Positions 5,944 through 12,173 of a stretch of DNA of 12,173 nucleotides are shown in pieces. A program made the translations under genes and the position numbers. Numbering within the stretch: the first letter of the stretch is position 1; every line of letters begins with the position of its first letter. The notes under the pieces were generated by a model. It was given only the letters and a program-made list of their open reading frames with translations. It was not told the origin of the DNA and ran no database searches. The DNA comes from UBA8389 sp964472175 (GTDB lineage: Bacteria; Bacteroidota; Bacteroidia; Bacteroidales; UBA1402). Location of the stretch: assembly GCA_964472175.1 (NCBI GenBank), contig CAYYJF010000053.1, positions 1 through 12,173 on the forward strand. Direction: 5' to 3'.

Positions 5944-7704
5944 ATGGCGAATCGAACCATGAAGTTGCTGCACGTTCTTGTGATCCTTTTATCGTGCTAT
6001 TCCTGCCGGAGCGATGCTCAAACCGTATCCCCGGTTTCTATTTTTGGACCCACAATCCATGCTTACGATACGGTGAATTTTAACTATTTCGACCTCCCCA
6101 TCAAAATCAAACCCTATCTGAGCGGAAATTTTGCCGAAATCAGATCCAACCATTTTCATTCCGGCATTGACTTTAAAACGCAACAGCGTTCGGGTATTCC
6201 TATTTACGCTCCTGCCGATGGTTGGGTTTCCAGATTACGAAGAGAATCATTTGGCTTCGGTCTGGCCTTGTATTTGGATCATCCCAACGGATTCACCACG
6301 GTCTATGGACACCTTCAGCAATTGTCGCCCTCTCTGGACAGCACACTCAAGCAACTTCAATACGAAAAGAAAACGTTTGCCCTGGATACCTTGTTTTCGA
6401 CCAAAGGTATTTTTGTAAAAAAGGGTGAACTCATCGCCTATTCCGGCAATTCCGGTGTTTCTTCAGCACCGCACCTGCATTTTGAAATTCGTGAAACCAT
6501 ATCGGAGAAAACGGTGGACCCCTTGCTTTGGCTTCATCCGAGTTTTGCAGACACCAAACCCCCGAGAATCAACCAATTGGCTATTTATGCCATGAACGGC
6601 GCCGGAGGAATTGGCAACAAACAGGAAAAAATGATTTTAAATGTGGTCAAAGACAAAACGGGCAAATATGTCTTGTCCGGAAAACCCACAGCCTGGGGAT
6701 TGATCGGCCTTGGCATCAATGCGTATGATTACATGGATGGCACCAGCAACATCTATGGCATTGCCGACATCAAGTTGTACAAGGAAGACCTTTTGATTTT
6801 TCATCAGCATATGCGCGCTTTTCATTTTGACGAGACCAGATATGTCAACACGCTGATTGATTTTGATTATGCCAGAAAATACAAGCGATATTTTCTCAAG
6901 TCCTTTATTGACAATGGCAATAGACTGACCATTTTCCCGCAGGCAACAAATCGGGGGCTGATACAAATTGATTCGGCAAAAAACCATGCATTTTATTATG
7001 TTTTGACCGACATCAAAGGCAATGCTTTTAGATTGGACTTTCAAATTGAGGGAAAACCTCAGGCTTTTTATGAAAAAGTGCCTGCCGGTGATCGTCTATC
7101 TTGTGAGATTCCGCAACAATTTTTCCGCAACGATTTCAAGCTTTTTATTCCTGTTGGCGCATTGTATGAGGATTTGTACATACAATACAAACAAGAGCCA
7201 TCAAAAGCTTTGTCAGACCTCTACCACATTCACAATGGGAATACACCTTTACACAAGCCAGCTCAGGCATGGTTTCGGATTCAGAAGGACACCCTTCAAA
7301 TAAAAAATCACTATTATTTGGTCAAAAAAAATGCGGATCAAACAACATCCAGGATTCAGGCCACCTATCAGGAAGGTTGGATGAAGGCCGATATCAAAGA
7401 TTTTGGGACCTACCTGGTACAGTCGGATAGTATTCCACCAAAAATAACGCTTTTGGGGCTTGAAAATGTCAGCAAAAACAACGTAATTCGCATTCGGATA
7501 TCGGATGCTGCATCCGGAATTCAATCGTGGGAAGGCAACATTGACGGTGCATGGGTTTTATTTGAACTGGATGGCAAAACGGGCATGTTGACCTGTCAAT
7601 TGAACAGATGCAGCATCAGAGCCGGAATAAACCACCAGCTGAAGCTCCGAGTGACCGATGCTTGCGGGAACACGCAAGAACTTACGCGCGACTTTTTTTG
7701 GTAA
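5944..7704 (+). CDS. Exported M23-family metallopeptidase (putative peptidoglycan endopeptidase)
   Basis: This protein of about 586 residues has an N-terminal LytM/M23 zinc peptidase domain. The zinc-binding motif HSGID gives H72 and D76, and HLHFE gives H177 and H179, all intact. VYGHL and GNSGVSSAPHLHFE are typical of active enzymes. M23 enzymes cut peptide cross-links in peptidoglycan. After residue about 200 comes a long strand-rich region without recognised motifs, ending in an Ig-like strand pattern (LKLRVTDACGNTQEL). The start is uncertain: a TTG at 5881 overlaps the panD stop, and ATGs lie at 5944 and 5959. The hydrophobic stretch MKLLHVLVILLSCYSC, with its charged residues, fits either ATG. 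The two cysteines make it unclear whether it is a lipoprotein or is cleaved near SDAQ. It follows panD with a gap of about 60 bp and is 6 bp from the C69 gene. Confidence 0.85.
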   Translation: MANRTMKLLHVLVILLSCYSCRSDAQTVSPVSIFGPTIHAYDTVNFNYFDLPIKIKPYLSGNFAEIRSNHFHSGIDFKTQQRSGIPIYAPADGWVSRLRRESFGFGLALYLDHPNGFTTVYGHLQQLSPSLDSTLKQLQYEKKTFALDTLFSTKGIFVKKGELIAYSGNSGVSSAPHLHFEIRETISEKTVDPLLWLHPSFADTKPPRINQLAIYAMNGAGGIGNKQEKMILNVVKDKTGKYVLSGKPTAWGLIGLGINAYDYMDGTSNIYGIADIKLYKEDLLIFHQHMRAFHFDETRYVNTLIDFDYARKYKRYFLKSFIDNGNRLTIFPQATNRGLIQIDSAKNHAFYYVLTDIKGNAFRLDFQIEGKPQAFYEKVPAGDRLSCEIPQQFFRNDFKLFIPVGALYEDLYIQYKQEPSKALSDLYHIHNGNTPLHKPAQAWFRIQKDTLQIKNHYYLVKKNADQTTSRIQATYQEGWMKADIKDFGTYLVQSDSIPPKITLLGLENVSKNNVIRIRISDAASGIQSWEGNIDGAWVLFELDGKTGMLTCQLNRCSIRAGINHQLKLRVTDACGNTQELTRDFFW

Positions 7705-7710
7705 AAAAAC

Positions 7711-9384
7711 ATGTTAGATTCGACCTTCGTGAAAAAAATTGAATGTATTTTCCTGTTTCTTTTCACCCTGTTCTTTGGACAAGCCATGGCTTGTACCAAC
7801 TTGATTGTGGGCAAAAAAGCGAGCACCGATGGATCTGTCATGTTGGCGTACTCGGCCGATTCCCACGTCCTTTACGGAGAATTGTATCATTGGCCGGCTC
7901 GTACCTGGCCTGAAGGCAGCATGCTGGAAATTTACGAGTGGGACACGGGCAAACCTCTGGGTCGGATACCACAGGTGAACCAGACCTACAAAGTGAACGG
8001 CATGATGAATGAATATCAGGTAACGATATCCGAATCCACTTTCGGGGGTCGCACGGAATTGATGGACAGCACCGGTGTTTTGGATTACGGATCGCTCATG
8101 TTCATTGCCTTACAACGCTCACAATCGGCCAGAAAAGCCATTCTTGTCATGACCGAATTGGTGGAAAAATATGGATACCGTAGCAGCGGCGAATCGTTTA
8201 CCATCGCCGATCCTGAAGAAGTCTGGGTTTTGGAAATGATAGGAAAAGGCCCTGACTATAAAGGTGCTGTTTGGGTTGCCGTGCGCATTCCGGATAATTG
8301 CATTTCTGCCCATGCCAACCAAGCCAGAATTCGACAATTTCCATTGAATGACCCGGAAAATTGCGTCTATTCTCCCGATGTCATCACCTTCGCCAGACAA
8401 CAAGGATATTACAATGGGACCAACAAGGATTTCAGCTTTGCCGACACCTATGCCCCACTCGATTTCATGGCATTGCGGGCATGTGAAACCAGAGTTTGGA
8501 GTTTTTTCAGGAAATTCCGCACTGACATGGATGCCTATTTGCCTTATCTGCAAGGAAAAACATTCAACCCGCTCCCATTGTATGTGAAAGTAGAGAAAAA
8601 AGTATCGCCTCAGGCATTGCAATCCTGCATGCGGGATCACTTTGAAGGTACCGTTTTTGACATGAGTCAGGACATTGGCGCAGGGCCGTTTCACCTCCCT
8701 TACAGATGGAGACCGCTGGAATGGAAGGTGGATTCAACCACCTACATCCACGAAAGAGCCATTGCGACGCAGCAAACCGGTTTTAGTTTTGTGGCGCAAA
8801 TGCGGAACTGGTTGCCAAATCCGATTGGCGGACTGCTTTGGTTTGGCGTTGACGATGCAAACACTTGTGTATATGTACCCATATATTGCGGCATTGACAA
8901 AGTACCTGAATGTTTCAGCGTTGGCAATGGCGACATGCTCACTTTTTCCTGGAAATCGGCCTTTTGGGTTTTCAACTGGGTGGCCAATCAGTGCTATTCC
9001 AAATATGATTACATGATTCAGGACATCAGACCGGTGCAGGACAGCCTCGAAACGGCTTTCAGAAAAGAAGTCGTTGAGATGGATATCAAAGCGTCGGCCT
9101 TGTATTCAAACGACAGCATTGGCTGCATCAAAGCATTGACCGATTTTTCAGGGAAAACATCCCAATCAACGCTTGACAAATGGAAATCTTTGGGTGAATT
9201 TCTCCTGGTGAGGTATATCGACGGCAACATCAAAAAGGTCAAAAACAACCAATTCTTGAGGAATGTACACGGTTATCCGGAAAACCCGGACCAACCCGGC
9301 TATGATCCAAAGTATTACAGAAATATCATCAACGAAACCATAGACAAATACAAGGAATCGAAGATTCAATTTGAAATCAATTAA
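7711..9384 (+). CDS. Exported peptidase family C69 dipeptidase (Ntn hydrolase)
   Basis: This 557-residue protein resembles PepD-type C69 dipeptidases. The N-terminus has KK followed by a hydrophobic core (CIFLFLFTLFFG) and an AMA site just before Cys28. The mature sequence CTNLIVGKKASTDGSVMLAYSADSH is the family's hallmark N-terminus, in which the cysteine is the Ntn nucleophile. Further family segments are NEYQVTISESTFGGR, a LVMTELVEKYGYRSSGESFTIADPEEVWVLEM block, and a VRIPDNCISAHANQARI block. The family hydrolyses dipeptides with broad specificity. Export places it in the periplasm or outside, where it could act on peptides from peptidoglycan turnover, in line with the M23 peptidase 6 bp upstream. 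The gene is full length and lies 9 bp before the phosphoglucomutase gene. The substrate cannot be deduced. Confidence 0.9.
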   Translation: MLDSTFVKKIECIFLFLFTLFFGQAMACTNLIVGKKASTDGSVMLAYSADSHVLYGELYHWPARTWPEGSMLEIYEWDTGKPLGRIPQVNQTYKVNGMMNEYQVTISESTFGGRTELMDSTGVLDYGSLMFIALQRSQSARKAILVMTELVEKYGYRSSGESFTIADPEEVWVLEMIGKGPDYKGAVWVAVRIPDNCISAHANQARIRQFPLNDPENCVYSPDVITFARQQGYYNGTNKDFSFADTYAPLDFMALRACETRVWSFFRKFRTDMDAYLPYLQGKTFNPLPLYVKVEKKVSPQALQSCMRDHFEGTVFDMSQDIGAGPFHLPYRWRPLEWKVDSTTYIHERAIATQQTGFSFVAQMRNWLPNPIGGLLWFGVDDANTCVYVPIYCGIDKVPECFSVGNGDMLTFSWKSAFWVFNWVANQCYSKYDYMIQDIRPVQDSLETAFRKEVVEMDIKASALYSNDSIGCIKALTDFSGKTSQSTLDKWKSLGEFLLVRYIDGNIKKVKNNQFLRNVHGYPENPDQPGYDPKYYRNIINETIDKYKESKIQFEIN

Positions 9385-9393
9385 ACCCATATC

Positions 9394-11139
9394 ATGGACG
9401 AACAATTATTACAACATGTAACAAACAGGGCACAGACCTGGTTGTCGGAAGCGTTTGATTCAGAAACCCGTGCAATGGTTCAAGCCATGCTCAACAATGA
9501 AGACAAAACCGAACTGATTGAAAGTTTTTACAGGGATTTGGAATTCGGAACGGGAGGCCTTCGCGGCATCATGGGTGTTGGAAGCAATCGGATGAATGTG
9601 TACACCGTGGGTGCTGCAACACAGGGTTTAAGCAATTACCTGAACAAAAATTTTAAGGATTTGCCTCAAATCTCTGTTGTCATAGGTCACGATTGCAGAA
9701 ACAACAGCAGAAAATTTGCCGAAATTTCCGCTCAGATTTTTTCTGCCAACGGCATCAAGGTTTATTTGTTCGAAGATTTGCGTCCTACCCCGGAAATGTC
9801 CTTCACCATCCGCAAACTCGGATGTCAAAGCGGCATCATTCTGACGGCTTCGCACAACCCCAAGGAATACAATGGTTACAAAGCCTATTGGGATGATGGT
9901 GCACAAATCGTTGCGCCACACGATGAAAACATCATTGAGGAAGTCAACCGGGTACAGGTAAATGACATTCGGTTCAACGGGAATCCTGAATTGATTGAAA
10001 TTTTGGGCGAAGAAATTGACGCAGAATACATTGAAGCGATCAAAACCATTTCGCTTTCGCCAGAGTCCATCCAGAAATTCAACCAATTAAAAATTGTCTA
10101 TACACCCATTCATGGCACCGGAGTTCGCCTCATTCCTGCTTGCTTGAAGGCTTTCGGATTCACCAACATCATCCCTGTGCCTGAGCAAAATGTTGTCAGC
10201 GGTGATTTCCCGACCGTGGTGTCGCCAAATCCTGAAGAACCTGCTGCTTTGTCCATGGCCATTGAAAAAGCCAAAGAAACGGATGCGGACATTGTGATGG
10301 CTTCAGACCCGGACTCCGACAGACTGGGCATTGCCGTTAAAAACGATGTGGGTGAATGGATTTTGGTCAATGGCAATCAAACGGCCTTAATTTTCACTTA
10401 TTATTTGATTACCCGCTGGAAGGAAAAAGGCTTGCTCAAAGGAAATGACTATGTGGTTAAAACCATTGTCACCACGGAGTTGATCAAAGACATTGCCGAC
10501 AGAAATCAGGTGGAATGCTTTGACTGTTACACCGGTTTCAAATGGATTGCTGCCGTGATGCGTGAATTGGAAGGTGTGAAAAATTACATTGGTGGCGGTG
10601 AAGAAAGCTACGGTTACCTTCCTGAAACCTTTGTCCGAGACAAGGATGCAGTTTCGTCTGCTGCTTTGATGGCGGAAATTGTTGCCTGGGCCAAAGACAA
10701 TGGAAAAACGTTGTTTGAACTGCTTCAGGACATCTACGTTGAATACGGTTTCTCGTTTGAAAAAGGCATATCTGTGGTGAAGAAAGGCAAATCGGGCGCT
10801 GAAGAAATTCAGGCCATGATGGATGCGTTCCGCGCCAATCCTCCTGCTGAAATTGCGGGTTCACCTGTGGTTTTGATCAAGGATTTCAGCAATCTGAAGT
10901 CATTTGCTCCGAAAACGCAAACGTCGGGGACGTTGGACATGCCTACGACTTCCAATGTGCTGCAATACTTTTCGGAAGATGGCAGCAAGGTGTCTATCCG
11001 CCCTTCGGGCACAGAGCCCAAGATTAAGTTCTACATCGAGGTTCGTACCGAGATGAAATCCAGGTCTGACTATCAATCAGCGACGCAGGCTGCCGGCGTG
11101 AAGATTTCGGCGGTGTTGAAATCGCTGAATCTCGAATAA
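9394..11139 (+). CDS. Phosphoglucomutase/phosphomannomutase (alpha-D-phosphohexomutase)
   Basis: This 581-residue enzyme interconverts sugar 1- and 6-phosphates through a phosphoserine intermediate. All four signature loops are intact: the catalytic serine loop ILTASHNPKEYNGYKAYW (Ser153), the Mg-binding loop DPDSDRLGIA (Asp305, Asp307, Asp309), the sugar loop GGGEESYGYL (400-409) and the phosphate-binding loop RPSGTEPKIKFYIEV (536 onward). The N-terminal LEFGTGGLRGIMG is typical of the longer PGM2/PgcA-like branch (about 570-600 residues) rather than the shorter phosphomannomutases. It is cytoplasmic. Glucose-1-P is the entry and exit point of glycogen, which fits the glycogen genes at the other end of the window. 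It is the last gene of the + strand run, and a strong terminator follows. Specificity for glucose or mannose cannot be settled from sequence. Confidence 0.95.
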   Translation: MDEQLLQHVTNRAQTWLSEAFDSETRAMVQAMLNNEDKTELIESFYRDLEFGTGGLRGIMGVGSNRMNVYTVGAATQGLSNYLNKNFKDLPQISVVIGHDCRNNSRKFAEISAQIFSANGIKVYLFEDLRPTPEMSFTIRKLGCQSGIILTASHNPKEYNGYKAYWDDGAQIVAPHDENIIEEVNRVQVNDIRFNGNPELIEILGEEIDAEYIEAIKTISLSPESIQKFNQLKIVYTPIHGTGVRLIPACLKAFGFTNIIPVPEQNVVSGDFPTVVSPNPEEPAALSMAIEKAKETDADIVMASDPDSDRLGIAVKNDVGEWILVNGNQTALIFTYYLITRWKEKGLLKGNDYVVKTIVTTELIKDIADRNQVECFDCYTGFKWIAAVMRELEGVKNYIGGGEESYGYLPETFVRDKDAVSSAALMAEIVAWAKDNGKTLFELLQDIYVEYGFSFEKGISVVKKGKSGAEEIQAMMDAFRANPPAEIAGSPVVLIKDFSNLKSFAPKTQTSGTLDMPTTSNVLQYFSEDGSKVSIRPSGTEPKIKFYIEVRTEMKSRSDYQSATQAAGVKISAVLKSLNLE

Positions 11140-11144
11140 CTTCA

Positions 11145-11181
11145 AAGTGGGTGTCTCCTTCGAGATGCCCACTTTTTTTTT
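11145..11181 (+). terminator. Strong intrinsic terminator after the phosphoglucomutase gene
   Basis: A 12-bp stem runs from 11145-11156 to 11163-11174 and is fully paired with two G-U wobbles. It has a 6-base loop (CCTTCG) and is followed by a run of T residues to 11181. It begins 5 bp after the stop codon and closes the panC-to-phosphoglucomutase gene run. Confidence 0.93.
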
Positions 11182-11200
11182 ACTGCTTTCCCTTCCGTAC

Positions 11201-11231
11201 AGCCTTGATCAAACTTTAATCCGGCAAGGCT
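11201..11231. repeat. Inverted repeat in the AT-rich intergenic region
   Basis: AGCCTTG (11201-11207) and CAAGGCT (11225-11231) form a perfect 7-bp inverted repeat around a 17-base spacer. Only three T residues follow, so it is a poor terminator. It may be an operator-like site or chance. Confidence 0.35.
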
Positions 11232-11286
11232 TTCCTCACAGCTACCGTCACTGCTAACACATTCTTTATATATTTTAATGAAAGAA

Positions 11287-11318
11287 TTGCGATTTATGAA
11301 TTTTTATTTTCATATTTG
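11287..11318 (+). promoter_or_regulatory. Bacteroidota-type promoter-like sequence
   Basis: TTG (11287-11289) is followed after 21 bp by CATATTTG (11311-11318), which matches the TAnnTTTG -7 box except for its first base. The spacing fits the usual 19-21 bp. Transcription would begin a few bases downstream. That is too close for an ordinary leader to the small ORF at 11321, but would give a leader of about 215 bases for the secreted protein at 11540. Confidence 0.4.
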
Positions 11319-11320
11319 CA

Positions 11321-11458
11321 ATGACATATTGGAATAGAGAGAGCTATGAAAAACCTGTCATCACAAGAGATTCCATAAATTCATTCATTTCCCGCAAAAA
11401 AGAAATCGAATACCTTATCAGACAGTGGACACCACAAAAAAAAATTAATTGTTGTTAG
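11321..11458 (+). CDS. Small ORF of 45 codons, possible remnant of a P-loop ATPase gene
   Basis: The frame runs from ATG at 11321 to TAG at 11456. It encodes a charged peptide that starts MTYWNRESYEKPVITRDS. The segment SFISRKKEIEYLIRQW (about residues 21-36) resembles the 'F(I/V).R..EI..L' opening of archaeal-type or STAND-like AAA ATPases, where a strand such as LIVVYG and the Walker A loop come next. The frame then breaks at nine A residues (11436-11444). Removing one A would continue the protein as LIVVSKPLDKSNE and stop at an in-frame TAA (11500-11502 in the original numbering). That is where the P-loop should be, but it lacks the G..GK(T/S) motif. It may be a decayed gene fragment, a genuine small protein, or chance. 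There is no Shine-Dalgarno sequence, and the ATG lies almost at the predicted transcription start. Confidence 0.3.
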   Translation: MTYWNRESYEKPVITRDSINSFISRKKEIEYLIRQWTPQKKINCC

Positions 11459-11539
11459 TAAACCTTTGGATAAGAGCAATGAGTAAAGGCAAAAAATTCG
11501 CCATGAATAGCCACTAAAGACATCTACATACCAATACAC

Positions 11540-12169
11540 ATGAGACATCTTTCTATTTTCATATTACTACTTTTCTGTTGTAGCTCAATAAAAGCTCAGT
11601 CAAAAGAAATATCCGATACGTACGAACTAAGCATTAAGGATCAAAAGATTCTTGACGCTTTGTCCATTTGCTTTAGTAATTTTGATAATTACGTCAAGAA
11701 TTATAAGCACTATGTATTCAAGGTTTTTCTGACTTATCATTCTCAGGATGATCTTGAAATGACCATTGACTATTTCACCCCAAAAGACACCATCCAATAT
11801 ACCCAACCCGATCATTATTTCAAGTATGAAGATAGAATCGCTTTTGTATATAATGGAGAAAATCTACTTACAAAGATTTATGACCATGATTTTCAACAAT
11901 ATATTTTATCCGTCTGTCGGGAGAAAATGGAACTTAGCAATTTAAACATGCGAAAAAACTCAAAACCGATTGAAACAAATAAAAACACGAAACAATCAAG
12001 CGTAAACACGGCACGGCTGGATAGTTTGGTCAAAACTTTGCCAAAACCAAGTGATTTAAAAGTCGTGAAACAAGTAAGAGTGGTTCATGTGGATCCAACA
12101 TTAAAATACAGCATTCGAAAAATAAAGGACAAAGTGGAAATCACTGGCTTGAGAAGTGCAACAATTTAA
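11540..12169 (+). CDS. Secreted protein of unknown function
   Basis: I do not recognise this 209-residue protein. It starts with a clear signal peptide (MRH, a hydrophobic ILLLFCC core, then SSIKA before QSK), so it is probably exported to the periplasm or outside. The mature part has a mixed helical and strand-rich region up to about residue 130, including an ALSICFSNFDNYVKNYKHYV segment. A low-complexity linker rich in Lys, Asn, Ser and Thr follows (about 138-155), then a short basic C-terminal region with VVKQVRVVHVDP and KVEITGL strands. No catalytic motif, membrane segment after the signal, or C-terminal sorting domain is visible. The codons are more AT-rich than in the preceding operon, which may indicate later acquisition or weak expression. 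It is separated from upstream genes by a terminator and appears to be its own transcription unit. The gene is complete, ending 4 bases before the window edge. Confidence 0.75.
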   Translation: MRHLSIFILLLFCCSSIKAQSKEISDTYELSIKDQKILDALSICFSNFDNYVKNYKHYVFKVFLTYHSQDDLEMTIDYFTPKDTIQYTQPDHYFKYEDRIAFVYNGENLLTKIYDHDFQQYILSVCREKMELSNLNMRKNSKPIETNKNTKQSSVNTARLDSLVKTLPKPSDLKVVKQVRVVHVDPTLKYSIRKIKDKVEITGLRSATI

Positions 12170-12173
12170 AAGT

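Larger units (their letters stand above)
11182..11539. other. AT-rich intergenic region with promoter-like boxes and a small ORF
   Basis: About 360 bases separate the terminator from the next clear gene. The stretch is visibly richer in A and T than the housekeeping block before it. It holds a 7-bp inverted repeat (11201-11231), a Bacteroidota-type promoter-like sequence (11287-11318), a 45-codon ORF (11321-11458) and a run of nine A residues (11436-11444). These are described separately. No tRNA, other stable RNA or mobile-element end was recognised. Confidence 0.7.

Noticed and set aside
8119..8694. Minus-strand open frame of 191 codons opposite the C69 gene
   Set aside because: The plus-strand protein has clear C69 motifs throughout this stretch; the antisense translation shows no domain or signal.
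9628..10086. Minus-strand open frame of 152 codons opposite phosphoglucomutase
   Set aside because: It overlaps the catalytic serine region of a conserved enzyme and has no features of its own.
11459..11468. TAAACCTTTG as a -7 box for the secreted protein at 11540
   Set aside because: The core AACCTTTG misses the first consensus base and no TTG lies 19-21 bp upstream, where the sequence is only an A tract.
1..12173. CRISPR array, tRNA, rRNA, insertion sequence or phage module
   Set aside because: Reading both strands showed no regular spaced repeats, cloverleaf-like sequence, transposase or integrase motif, or terminal inverted repeats with target duplications.

Overview
The window looks like a chromosomal segment from a member of the Bacteroidota. 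The evidence is a set of family-level markers: a DUF4270-type lipoprotein, a half-length GT5 'glycogen synthase' domain, a debranching enzyme/GT4/GH57 glycogen cluster, an almost complete lack of Shine-Dalgarno sequences, and promoter-like boxes of the TTG...TAnnTTTG type used by this phylum. No tRNA, rRNA, CRISPR array, insertion sequence or phage gene was found. Most of it is ordinary housekeeping DNA.

Layout. (1) 1-2811, + strand: a tight glycogen/alpha-glucan operon holding the 3' end of a glycogen debranching enzyme, a GT4 glycogen-synthase-like glycosyltransferase (ATGA overlap) and a GH57 alpha-amylase-like protein. It ends in an intrinsic terminator. (2) 2832-4467, - strand, tail-to-tail with the first operon: a two-gene operon transcribed from a Bacteroidota-type promoter near 4505. 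It encodes a standalone N-terminal half of a GT5 starch/glycogen synthase and then a DUF4270-like lipoprotein, whose middle is lost in a 100-N scaffold gap (3378-3477). (3) 4468-4685: a divergent intergenic region with two hairpins in front of panC. (4) 4686-11139, + strand: panC and panD (10 bp overlap), an exported M23 metallopeptidase, an exported C69 dipeptidase and a phosphoglucomutase/phosphomannomutase. These are closely spaced and end in a strong 12-bp-stem terminator. (5) 11182-12173: a visibly more AT-rich tail with a small ORF or gene remnant and a secreted protein of unknown function.

How the genes fit together. The debranching enzyme, GT4 synthase and GH57 protein handle storage alpha-glucan. 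The phosphoglucomutase interconverts glucose-1-P and glucose-6-P, which links the polymer to glycolysis. PanC and PanD supply pantothenate for CoA. The M23 and C69 peptidases act on peptidoglycan or peptides outside the cytoplasm. The most interesting points are two apparently degenerate sugar enzymes beside a working glycogen cluster. The GH57 protein has Asn in place of the catalytic acid/base Asp. The GT5-like protein lacks the KTGGL sugar-nucleotide motif and the whole C-terminal Rossmann domain. Both may be non-catalytic glucan-binding or regulatory proteins, though this is inference. The AT-rich tail holds a possible ATPase fossil and an unrecognised exported protein.
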